From assembly GCA_028292345.1 (NCBI GenBank), contig JAQGMN010000217.1:1-5744 (forward strand): DNA of 5,744 nt, given 5' to 3'. Below are positions 1-5,651 of this stretch, piece after piece. Below the pieces are notes generated by a model. It was given only the letters and a program-made list of their open reading frames with translations, made no database searches and had not been told where the DNA came from. The position numbers were made by a program, and so were the translations under genes. The stretch is from Polaromonas sp. (lineage in GTDB: Bacteria > Pseudomonadota > Gammaproteobacteria > Burkholderiales > Burkholderiaceae_C). Positions within the stretch are counted from its first letter, which is position 1; every line of letters starts with the position of its first letter.

Positions 1-344
1 AGCAATACATTGTTGGAAAATAATGTTGTGGCAAAAACAGACTGGCCGAAATTCTTGAACTCATCCGGCATCATCCAGAAGTAAGCGAAAAGTGTGCTGA
101 TCAGCATCACCAAATAAAGACAGGGAAAAATTCTTCGAGCTCTTCGCTCGTAGAATTTTGCCAATGAAAAATTGCCAGCCTGAAGCTCTGCAAGAATAAT
201 TGTAGTAATGAGATAGCCGCTGATGACAAAGAAAATATCCACGCCGACGAAACCGCCACCAAAGTATTCAAATCCCGCATGAAACAATATGACCGGAATT
301 ACAGCCAGTGCCCTAAGGCCATCTATTTCTCTTCTGTATATCAT
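1..344 (-). CDS. Acyltransferase-3 (OafA/YrhL-like) membrane protein, N-terminal part only
   Basis: Reading from ATG at 344, the frame stays open to the window edge and gives 114 residues; the C-terminal part is outside. The start MIYRREIDGLRALAV is the hallmark N-terminus of acyltransferase-3 proteins. It is followed by a first membrane helix carrying the family histidine (FH at 21-22), then GGGFVGVDIFFVISGYLIT (29-47), FYERRARRIFP (64-74) with its conserved Arg-Arg-Arg cluster, and another hydrophobic helix near 76-92. Family members are multi-pass inner-membrane enzymes that O-acylate surface sugars, using cytoplasmic acyl-CoA. The start is supported by family alignment and by GGGACAGGAA just upstream. 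Next to a sugar transferase operon, acylation of the exopolysaccharide is the natural role (inference). Whether this protein carries its own C-terminal SGNH domain cannot be seen. Its base composition is far more AT-rich than that of the glycosyltransferase genes. Confidence 0.93.
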   Translation of the reverse strand, partial: MIYRREIDGLRALAVIPVILFHAGFEYFGGGFVGVDIFFVISGYLITTIILAELQAGNFSLAKFYERRARRIFPCLYLVMLISTLFAYFWMMPDEFKNFGQSVFATTLFSNNVL

Positions 345-517
345 TTCCTGTCCCGCAGTTATAAAAGTTATGGATAAGGACGAACACAAGCCACGTTTTT
401 CTATATTTTGAGAAATAGACCCATCGCCGCGGCACCGGCAGATCGAAAAATTCAAGCAACGATTTCAAAGCTAGTTAAGAACCTGGAACAACCAGTTATC
501 GCCAGCTGCCATTCCTT
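345..517. other. AT-rich intergenic region between the SGNH gene and the acyltransferase gene
   Basis: The 173 bases separate two co-directional genes. I see no convincing terminator after the SGNH stop codon: the only stem close by is a 4-base CTGG/CCAG pair at 483-495 with no T tract. The segment nearest the acyltransferase start is AT-rich on the minus strand (TTATCCATAACTTTTATAAC) and could hold a -10 element, but no well-spaced -35 box accompanies it. The acyltransferase may be read through from upstream or have its own promoter here; the sequence does not decide. Confidence 0.4.
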
Positions 518-1438
518 TTAAAATGACAGTGGTTTATCATCGACAGGGCATGCCACTTTCTCAAGTTTCTCCTTGCATATGTTTCTGATGATTATTCTGG
601 AAAAGGCGGCATTCCCTTCGGCAGTCGGATGAACGCCATCTCGGTAATAGCTTTCTTTCCAGTCAGGCAGATCTGCCACCTTGAACACCCTTGCGCTGCT
701 GCCCAATTGGGCCTGCAGTTCGGGAATTCTTGAATTCAGCTGTTCATTCATTTTTACCGGATCGTGCAACTCATCCAGTCCCGGGTACATGAAAATATAA
801 ACAGGCTTATCGAAGGAATTTGAAAAATCGCGCAGATCTGCGCGCCAGTCACGCAGGCTTACGCGCAATTCAGGCTTGGGTTCAAAAGGCGGACGTGAAG
901 CAAGCGCATATTTTTTGAACACATAGAACAAAGCCGGGAACGGTCGTTCCAAAGGATGTGTCAGCGGGGAGACCCAGCTTGAAGGTTCGCCAAAATCACC
1001 TGAATTCAACACGATGGCCACCGCATCGACTCTTCCCAGAACGTCTGGATGCTTTCGCAGATACGCCAGTTCGTTCTGCAATGCCCAGCTGCCGGCTGAA
1101 ACAGGCCAGACCTGCCAACCGCTGATTTTTTCTAGTTGCGGACCCAGGCGCTCCGAATGGTTGATGGGATTGCCGCCCAGAACAATGCTGTCCCCGACCA
1201 GCAGGAGATTGAATCGCCGTGGATCGGGTTCAAAGGCGGCAGAGCCCATGCTGTATTCATTGAACCGGTAGTGCCTTGAATGCAAAAAAGCACCCGACTG
1301 GTTCGGCGCCGGAATATAACCCAGCTGGTTGTCCGCTTGATAAAGCGGCATGTCGATGATGCCTGACAGCTGAACCAGCAACTCTGCGGCTGCCAGCCCC
1401 AGGGCCAGCAGGACGCCTGCGATTTTTGTTTTTTTCAT
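518..1438 (-). CDS. SGNH/GDSL-family protein, membrane-anchored or secreted, probably acting on polysaccharide acyl groups
   Basis: The protein has 306 residues. It begins MKKTK followed by a hydrophobic stretch (about 6-29) with a possible AAA/E signal cleavage near 18, so the rest should be periplasmic, either free or anchored. The SGNH blocks are visible in order: V-G-D-S (81-84, catalytic Ser84), the block II Gly in SAGS (114-117), N-S-G-D (145-148, oxyanion Asn145) and D-G-V-H-P (267-271, catalytic Asp267 and His270). The family includes esterases, deacetylases and O-acetyltransferases of polysaccharides; the sequence alone does not say which. The gene starts 30 bases after the stop of the sugar phosphotransferase gene, so the two are probably cotranscribed. 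The acyltransferase-3 gene follows it, which favours a joint role in glycan acylation (inference). A run of seven A lies directly after the start codon. Family assignment is firm; substrate is unknown. Confidence 0.9.
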   Translation of the reverse strand: MKKTKIAGVLLALGLAAAELLVQLSGIIDMPLYQADNQLGYIPAPNQSGAFLHSRHYRFNEYSMGSAAFEPDPRRFNLLLVGDSIVLGGNPINHSERLGPQLEKISGWQVWPVSAGSWALQNELAYLRKHPDVLGRVDAVAIVLNSGDFGEPSSWVSPLTHPLERPFPALFYVFKKYALASRPPFEPKPELRVSLRDWRADLRDFSNSFDKPVYIFMYPGLDELHDPVKMNEQLNSRIPELQAQLGSSARVFKVADLPDWKESYYRDGVHPTAEGNAAFSRIIIRNICKEKLEKVACPVDDKPLSF

Positions 1439-1447
1439 TTGGCATTG

Positions 1448-1451
1448 CCTC
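1448..1451 (-). promoter_or_regulatory. Ribosome binding site of the SGNH gene
   Basis: GAGG on the minus strand ends nine bases before the ATG at 1438, a usable Shine-Dalgarno spacing. A second ATG at 1445 lies closer to it but opens a different frame with no family signature, so the ATG at 1438, which leads into a signal-like helix and the SGNH blocks, is preferred. Confidence 0.55.
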
Positions 1452-1468
1452 GATTACATCGTCGGGAA

Positions 1469-2878
1469 TCAGTAAGCGGAAGCGTCCTTGAAAACCAGTC
1501 GAATGGTTTTCAAAATAATCAACAGGTCAAGCAGCAGCGACCATTTGCGCAGATAGTCCAGGTCAAAATCAACACGGGCCTGCATTTTCTCCAGGCTGTC
1601 GGTTTCGCCTCGCAAGCCGTTGACCTGTGCCCAGCCGGTAATGCCGGGCCGGACCTTGTGCCTGACCATATAGCCTTTGATCAATGTGCGGTACATCTCG
1701 TTATGCGCCACGGCATGCGGCCGTGGCCCGACGATGCTCATGCGGCCTTGCAATACATTGATGAATTGCGGCAGTTCATCCAGGGAACTCTTGCGCAGGA
1801 ATGCGCCGAGCGGGGTGATGCGGGCGTCATTTTTTGTCGCCTGCCGGATGGTGCCGCCATCTTCGGTGACGGTCATGGAACGAAACTTATAAACCACGAT
1901 GGGTTTGCCATCGAGTCCGTAGCGCCGCTGCTTGAAAATGACGGGTCCTGGTGAACCGGCCTTGATGGCCAGGCCAATCAACACGAGCAGCGGGGCAATG
2001 GCCATGAGTATGGCGCTGGCAAGAACAATATCGCTGCCGCGCTTGAGCCCCCCCCTGAAACCCCTGAACGGTGTGTCGCAAACCGCAATCACATCCACAC
2101 CGCAGACCGAACGGCTGCGTCCCTGAATCAGGTCGGTGATGAACATGTCCGGAACAAAATAAACAGAGCAGGTCGTGTCCTTGAGGTCGTCCAGTATCTG
2201 CAGGATTCGGGGCTGCGCCGTCATGGGCAGGGACAGGTAAACCGACTGCACGCCCTGCTGCTTCACATAAGCAGCCAGGCTTTCGATTTTTCCCAGTACC
2301 CGGTAGCCTTCTTCCTGGCTGATGCGGTCCGTGCCACGGTCTTCAAAAAAGCCCAGAAAGGCGGTACCGGCATATGCAGAGCGTTCGACTTTTCTGGCCA
2401 GGGCAATGCCCTGCCGGTTCATGCCCACGATCACCATCCGGCGCGCTGCCAACGGGCTTTTTGATTTGGACATGGCACCGCGCAACACCAGCCTGGCGCT
2501 GATCTGGGACAGCGGCGCCACCCACAGCCAATTGAGAATGACGCCTTGCGAAAGGTAGGGTGTGTAAGCGCTGGAAAATGCGTCCAGCCTGCACAGCAGG
2601 GCAAGGCAGCACCAGAAAACGGCGATATTCAATATGTTTTCTTTTGCCGGCCGCTTGAACTGCACATGGCACCAGGTCGCCAGTAAAAAAACAAAGACTG
2701 AGAGCAACACATAGGCCGCACGAAGCGAACCTTCAACATAGAACGCCACCGACCACAAGGACAACACCAGCACCATGCCCAGGAAAATTCCTTCTGCCAC
2801 GATGGACAGCGTATGTCTGGCGGGCTTATCCACAGACTGCTCATGGCGACGGCTCAAGGAAATGGGTTTTGTCAACAT
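1469..2878 (-). CDS. Undecaprenyl-phosphate sugar (probably glucose) phosphotransferase, WcaJ/EpsB type
   Basis: This 469-residue protein has the full layout of polyisoprenyl-phosphate hexose-1-phosphate transferases. N-terminal membrane helices lie near 24-48, 53-70, 82-97 and 111-131. A Rossmann-like CoA-binding-type domain opens with VIVGMNRQG (149-157). A membrane helix follows KRGSDIVLAS (279-288). The catalytic bacterial sugar transferase domain carries PGPVIFKQRRYG (310-321), YKFRSM (330-335), the Asp-Glu pair in DELPQ (367-371), VGPRP (383-387) and RPGITGWAQVNGLRGET (410-426). Such enzymes move a hexose-1-phosphate from a UDP-sugar to undecaprenyl phosphate in the inner membrane, the first committed step of repeat-unit synthesis. 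Glucose is the usual substrate of this length class, but it is not proven here. The ATG at 2878 is the first start after an in-frame stop at 2920-2918; no strong Shine-Dalgarno is seen. The coding strand holds eight consecutive G at codons 275-277, ahead of the catalytic part. Confidence 0.96.
   Translation of the reverse strand: MLTKPISLSRRHEQSVDKPARHTLSIVAEGIFLGMVLVLSLWSVAFYVEGSLRAAYVLLSVFVFLLATWCHVQFKRPAKENILNIAVFWCCLALLCRLDAFSSAYTPYLSQGVILNWLWVAPLSQISARLVLRGAMSKSKSPLAARRMVIVGMNRQGIALARKVERSAYAGTAFLGFFEDRGTDRISQEEGYRVLGKIESLAAYVKQQGVQSVYLSLPMTAQPRILQILDDLKDTTCSVYFVPDMFITDLIQGRSRSVCGVDVIAVCDTPFRGFRGGLKRGSDIVLASAILMAIAPLLVLIGLAIKAGSPGPVIFKQRRYGLDGKPIVVYKFRSMTVTEDGGTIRQATKNDARITPLGAFLRKSSLDELPQFINVLQGRMSIVGPRPHAVAHNEMYRTLIKGYMVRHKVRPGITGWAQVNGLRGETDSLEKMQARVDFDLDYLRKWSLLLDLLIILKTIRLVFKDASAY
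2048..2055 (-). repeat. G8 homopolymer tract inside the sugar phosphotransferase gene
   Basis: Eight uninterrupted G on the coding strand (C8 on the plus strand) cover the end of codon 275 and codons 276-277 (Arg-Gly-Gly). The tract sits between the CoA-binding-type domain and the catalytic domain. Loss of one G would bring an in-frame TGA at 1980-1978; gain of one G would run to a stop near 1887. Both end before the catalytic Asp-Glu pair (about 1780-1775). Such runs are known slippage sites in contingency genes; here slippage is only a possibility. Confidence 0.9.
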
Positions 2879-2910
2879 GAAATAGCCCGTAGCTGTTTTT
2901 AAACAAAAGT

Positions 2911-2925
2911 CTGGAGATCATCCAG
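2911..2925 (-). other. Small hairpin in the leader of the phosphotransferase gene
   Basis: On the minus strand CTGGA and TCCAG form a perfect 5-base stem around the loop TGATC, followed by the T-rich ACTTTTGTTT. It ends 32 bases before the ATG at 2878. It could be a weak second terminator or a leader structure; a 5-base stem can also occur by chance. Confidence 0.3.
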
Positions 2926-2971
2926 CGCCAGGAAGATCAGAGGCGACCGGTAAATCCGGGTGGCACGCTCG

Positions 2972-3010
2972 AAAAAACAATTGCCAAAGGTTTTGCCCCT
3001 GTTTTGGCAA
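2972..3010 (-). terminator. Terminator-like hairpin with T tract upstream of the phosphotransferase gene
   Basis: Read on the minus strand, TTGCCAAA (3010-3003) pairs perfectly with TTTGGCAA (2988-2981) across a 14-base loop, and TTGTTTTTT (2980-2972) follows at once. The loop holds GG and CC that could add two pairs. This is the shape of a rho-independent terminator acting on transcripts from the wcaI-like side, or of an attenuator in a long leader. The stem has only three G-C pairs out of eight, so its strength is doubtful. An alternative reading is a two-turn operator, since the arms are centred 22 bases apart. Confidence 0.5.
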
Positions 3011-3012
3011 GA

Positions 3013-3049
3013 TAAAAACTGGTGACAAGTTTCGACAGTAAAAACAGGT
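3013..3049. repeat. Imperfect 11-base direct repeat
   Basis: TAAAAACTGGT (3013-3023) and TAAAAACAGGT (3039-3049) on the plus strand match at 10 of 11 positions with a period of 26 bases. They lie just upstream, in the transcription sense, of the terminator-like hairpin. Paired sites of this kind can bind a regulator, but the AT-rich setting makes chance plausible. Confidence 0.4.
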
Positions 3050-3151
3050 TTTTTTGTTTGGCGGAAACAAGGGGTTGTTGCTGCAGGAATCAAATTTTTT
3101 TAGGGAAAGCCGGTCGCACGACTGACAGCCAGCTTGCTTGCTGCCACTTCC

Positions 3152-3177
3152 GCATGGGCATGGGCATGGGCATGGGC
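3152..3177. repeat. Hexamer tandem repeat (GCATGG), 4.3 copies
   Basis: Four perfect head-to-tail copies of GCATGG on the plus strand are followed by GC, the start of a fifth. The array lies in the noncoding gap about 140 bases after the wcaI-like stop codon. Perfect short arrays change copy number by slippage, so it may vary between strains. No function can be read from the sequence. Confidence 0.9.
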
Positions 3178-3316
3178 CACTGACGATTTTCAGCATCAAA
3201 TCGGCCTTTTGCGCATGTCCTGCGTGCGCTGACAGCTATCAATAAATCAACAAAATCCTGCAGTCTTGCCCTGTGTCGCCCTGGCTGTGACGATGCCAAG
3301 GCAGGGCGGCTATGCA

Positions 3317-4564
3317 TCAGGCCTGTTCGATGGCGCCGGGATGCGGGCTCGACAGGTTTTTTTCAAACCGCTGCAGCACCGATTCACGGTCGATCTGGTG
3401 CAGCGCATGCTGCCTTCCGGCCTGGCCCAGCTGCGCGCGCCAGGGCGCGTTGCCCGCCAGTTCCAGAACCGCGCGCGTTATGCCTGCCGGGTCTTCAGGC
3501 GGCACCACTATTCCGCACAACTGGACCACGTTGGCCAGTTCCGTACCGGCAAGCGCGGTGGCCACCACCGGCCGGGCGCTGGCCAGCATGCCGGTCAGCT
3601 TGCTGGGCATGACCAGGTCAGCCGCGCCCGCCCGCTGGGGCATGAGGTGGATGTCGGCCATCGCCAGCAGATCGGGCAGCCGCGCGGCAGGCTGCAAGTC
3701 CAGAAAGCGCACATTGGGAATGCCTTCGCATTGGGCCAGCAGGTCCATCCTGCCCACGCCATTTCCGCAAAAAACAAACCATAGCCTGTCGCTGCCCTGC
3801 CGCTCTTGCGCGCACGATTGCGCCACCTGGGCCATGATTTCCAGGCCCTGCTTGCGTCCCATGTTGCCTGAATACAGCGCGACCACGGCGTCGGCAGGTA
3901 TGCCCAGCTCATCGCGGTAAGCCTGGCCATTGGCTGAGATAAATGCGCCCACATCGACCCAGTTGGGAAATGCCACCAGCCGCTGGGCATCGACGCCCTT
4001 GGACAGCGCGCGCTCCAGCATGCGCTGTGAAATCGTGGAGACCACGTCAAAGCGCCGCATCAGCCAGTGCTCGCCGGCAAGCACCATGCGCTTGAGCGCC
4101 TTGCCCCTGAGCAGGCCCAGGTCGAATGCGGCATCGACTTCATAGTCAGAGATGTGCAGCCAGGCGCGCGCGCCCGACAGCCGCGCCACCGCCCAGGCCG
4201 TGGGCGCGCAAAACAGCGGCGGCTCCACCACCCACACGGCATCGGGCAGCCACAGCAGTTGCCGCAGCATCACCGGCAGGCTGCTCAGTGCGAAGCTCGC
4301 CAGGTGCAGCACGCGCTTGACGCCGCCCGGCCGCGCCGGAACCCACAAGGGGCATCTCCACACCTCGGCCCCCTTCCAGTGCTCACGCCGCCATGAACTG
4401 CCTGAGTAACCCGCGCCGACCTTCCAGTCCGGGTAATACGGCGGCGCGGTCACCACCCGCACTTCATGCCCGCGTGCGGCCAGCCAGGCGGTCATTTCGC
4501 CCGTGTACTTGCCAATGCCGGTGAGTTCAGGCGCGAAATTGATGCAGTAGATGAGGATTTTCAC
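3317..4564 (-). CDS. WcaI-like glycosyltransferase (GT4 family)
   Basis: From GTG at 4564 the protein has 415 residues, close to E. coli WcaI (about 407). It begins MKILIYCINFAPELTGIGKY and continues with TAPPYYPDW (39-47), VWRCPLWVPA (68-77), LFCAP (117-121) and DYEVDA (140-145), all typical of WcaI. The GT4 nucleotide-sugar half shows YSGNMGRKQGLE (231-242), FCGNG (265-269) and RAGAADLVMPSKLTGMLA (311-328). In E. coli colanic acid synthesis WcaI is assigned the transfer of fucose onto the glucose-lipid made by WcaJ. A similar second-sugar step is likely here, though the sugar is not readable from sequence. An in-frame ATG at 4582 would add MCRPCP; neither start has a good Shine-Dalgarno, and the GTG is chosen because family members begin at this point. 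The gene before it ends 84 bases upstream and no promoter is evident between them, so cotranscription with it is likely. Confidence 0.93.
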   Translation of the reverse strand: MKILIYCINFAPELTGIGKYTGEMTAWLAARGHEVRVVTAPPYYPDWKVGAGYSGSSWRREHWKGAEVWRCPLWVPARPGGVKRVLHLASFALSSLPVMLRQLLWLPDAVWVVEPPLFCAPTAWAVARLSGARAWLHISDYEVDAAFDLGLLRGKALKRMVLAGEHWLMRRFDVVSTISQRMLERALSKGVDAQRLVAFPNWVDVGAFISANGQAYRDELGIPADAVVALYSGNMGRKQGLEIMAQVAQSCAQERQGSDRLWFVFCGNGVGRMDLLAQCEGIPNVRFLDLQPAARLPDLLAMADIHLMPQRAGAADLVMPSKLTGMLASARPVVATALAGTELANVVQLCGIVVPPEDPAGITRAVLELAGNAPWRAQLGQAGRQHALHQIDRESVLQRFEKNLSSPHPGAIEQA

Positions 4565-4648
4565 GGGACATGGGCGGCACATGCCGCAGTTGGGTGGAAA
4601 ACGAACAGGAAATGCCGAAAGGCCAGCCCCAAAAAGCGTGCGGCCCTT

Positions 4649-5536
4649 TCAGCCCGAGACCGCGGCCTGGGGCGTTTTTTCCTTCATGCCGGGCTCCAGC
4701 GTTTGCATTTCACGCACCTTCAGAACAATCATGTATTCATAAATCGAACGCAGCAAGGCATAGGTGAATCCGGCCCGGCCGTCGAGAAAGCCTCGCTTGA
4801 AGATATAAAGCAGCACGAACATGACCACCGGCCGGAGCGGCGCGCGGTAATACATTTCCTTCTGGTGAAACCGCCGCTCGTTGATGCTTTTTGAAAAGAA
4901 GGCTTTCCAGACACTGAAACTGGCGCGGTTGTCTCTGTTCAGGACGATCTGGGCCGCTTCCGATGAGCTGGCCCGGTTGTGCCTGTCGAACCAGTTGCTC
5001 ATGCCCTTGCTGAAAGGGAAGTGATTGAAATGCTCGTTGATTTCACCCACCGGGCCGTTGACCACCGTGATCGAATTGACCAGGCGCTCGTAATGCACCT
5101 TGTCATGCAGAAACAGGCGGATGTTGAAGGGCGAGGGCGTGACATGCTTGATCCAGGTGCCCAGAAAGTGGTCATGCCGCTGGATGCGGAAGGCCACATA
5201 GTCCCCGGCGGAGGCCACGGCCGATTCGACCGCATTGACCAGCGCGGGCGTCATGCGTTCGTCGGCATCGATGAGGTAGATCCAGGGATGCTTGAACTTG
5301 ATGGTTTGCAAGGCCCAGTTGCGATGGCCGGCCTCGTCGCCGCCGTAGGGCAGCTTGTTGTCGCCATAGTCGCGTTCGATGACATGGGCGCCAAACTGCC
5401 GGGCAATGGCCGCCGTGGCATCGGTGCTCCCCGAGTCAAAAACATGGATGTCGTCGGACCAGGCCACGCTTTGCAGGCAGGCCAGGATATCAAGCTGTTC
5501 GTTCTTGGTGTGGACCAGGATAGATACGCCGGGCAT
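4649..5536 (-). CDS. Family 2 glycosyltransferase, WaaE/KdtX-like
   Basis: The protein has 295 residues, normal for this group. The GT-A fold is shown by VSILVHTKNE (4-13), the D-S-G-S-T-D nucleotide-binding motif (34-39) and the metal-binding D-A-D-E (90-93). GHRNWAL (70-76) matches the WaaE-like pattern. The C-terminal part (about 233-273) is hydrophobic with basic residues and probably touches the inner membrane. WaaE enzymes add beta-1,4-glucose to lipopolysaccharide core heptose, but many relatives sit in exopolysaccharide loci and use other acceptors. Here the neighbours point to repeat-unit assembly rather than core synthesis (inference). The ATG at 5536 is supported by a strong AGGAG six bases upstream. 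It is the most clearly translated start in the window. Donor and acceptor are unknown. Confidence 0.93.
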   Translation of the reverse strand: MPGVSILVHTKNEQLDILACLQSVAWSDDIHVFDSGSTDATAAIARQFGAHVIERDYGDNKLPYGGDEAGHRNWALQTIKFKHPWIYLIDADERMTPALVNAVESAVASAGDYVAFRIQRHDHFLGTWIKHVTPSPFNIRLFLHDKVHYERLVNSITVVNGPVGEINEHFNHFPFSKGMSNWFDRHNRASSSEAAQIVLNRDNRASFSVWKAFFSKSINERRFHQKEMYYRAPLRPVVMFVLLYIFKRGFLDGRAGFTYALLRSIYEYMIVLKVREMQTLEPGMKEKTPQAAVSG

Positions 5537-5542
5537 TGAAAA

Positions 5543-5547
5543 CTCCT
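5543..5547 (-). promoter_or_regulatory. Strong ribosome binding site of the family 2 glycosyltransferase gene
   Basis: AGGAG on the minus strand is separated from the ATG at 5536 by six bases (TTTTCA), near the ideal spacing. It fixes this start. It is the only strong Shine-Dalgarno in the window, so this gene may be translated more efficiently than those downstream. Confidence 0.8.
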
Positions 5548-5651
5548 ATGTTGATGAAAATGCGCTGATAGAGATGGGCCGTCAAAGCCGCGTTGTCCAT
5601 GCCAGCGAGAATTGCGACCGTTCTGCGCAGGACTGCGTTGCAGGCCAGTGT

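Larger units (their letters stand above)
2879..3316. other. 438-base gap between the wcaI-like gene and the sugar phosphotransferase gene
   Basis: No frame here has a family signature or good coding character; the short open frames are made of repeat and A/T-run sequence. The gap falls into two parts. Bases 3120-3316, next to the wcaI-like stop, are GC-richer and hold a hexamer tandem repeat and two copies of CTGACAGC (3122-3129 and 3229-3236). Bases 2879-3120, next to the phosphotransferase start, are rich in A and T runs and hold an 11-base direct repeat, a terminator-like hairpin and a small second hairpin. This looks like a control region where transcription from upstream ends or is modulated and where a new promoter may lie, but I cannot point to a convincing -35/-10 or -24/-12 promoter on the minus strand. 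Confidence 0.6.

Noticed and set aside
1439..1954. A 171-codon plus-strand frame opposite the 3' end of the phosphotransferase gene
   Set aside because: It overlaps the strongly conserved catalytic domain on the other strand and looks like nothing known.
2961..2983. TGGCACG on the plus strand, like a sigma-54 -24 element
   Set aside because: No TTGC-type -12 element follows at the required spacing, and it points away from the phosphotransferase gene.
2918..3199. A 93-codon minus-strand frame with a Pro-Cys repeat, in the gap
   Set aside because: Its repetitive start is the hexamer array in another frame, and the rest is low-complexity A/T-run sequence without coding character.
3211..3229. 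GCGCA / TGCGC stem in the gap
   Set aside because: Only five pairs with a nine-base loop and no T tract; expected by chance in GC-rich DNA.
3277..3308. CGCCCTG / CAGGGCG inverted repeat just after the wcaI-like stop, as a terminator
   Set aside because: The 7-base stem has an 18-base loop and no T tract follows on the minus strand, so it lacks the form of an intrinsic terminator.
3090..3317. A 75-codon minus-strand frame whose ATG overlaps the wcaI-like stop (TGATG), containing a Pro-Met repeat
   Set aside because: The stop-start overlap is attractive, but the Pro-Met run is only the translated GCATGG array, there is no Shine-Dalgarno, and the product resembles no known family.
3266..3920. 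Long plus-strand open frames opposite the wcaI-like gene (172 and 202 codons)
   Set aside because: They lie antisense to a gene with clear family motifs, have no recognisable domains, and are expected where GC-rich codons leave few stops on the other strand.
4979..5539. A 186-codon plus-strand frame opposite the family 2 glycosyltransferase gene
   Set aside because: It is a mirror frame of a well-supported GT2 gene and has no family signature.
5557..5585. TTGACG and CATTTT on the minus strand, 17 bases apart, as a sigma-70 promoter for the family 2 glycosyltransferase gene
   Set aside because: The -35 box is good but the -10 box matches only three of six positions, and the predicted transcript would start almost at the Shine-Dalgarno; too weak to annotate.
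5500..5609. A short minus-strand frame (ATG GAC AAC ...) upstream of and overlapping the family 2 glycosyltransferase gene, as a leader peptide
   Set aside because: It has no Shine-Dalgarno and no attenuator structure; it soon ends out of frame inside the glycosyltransferase gene.
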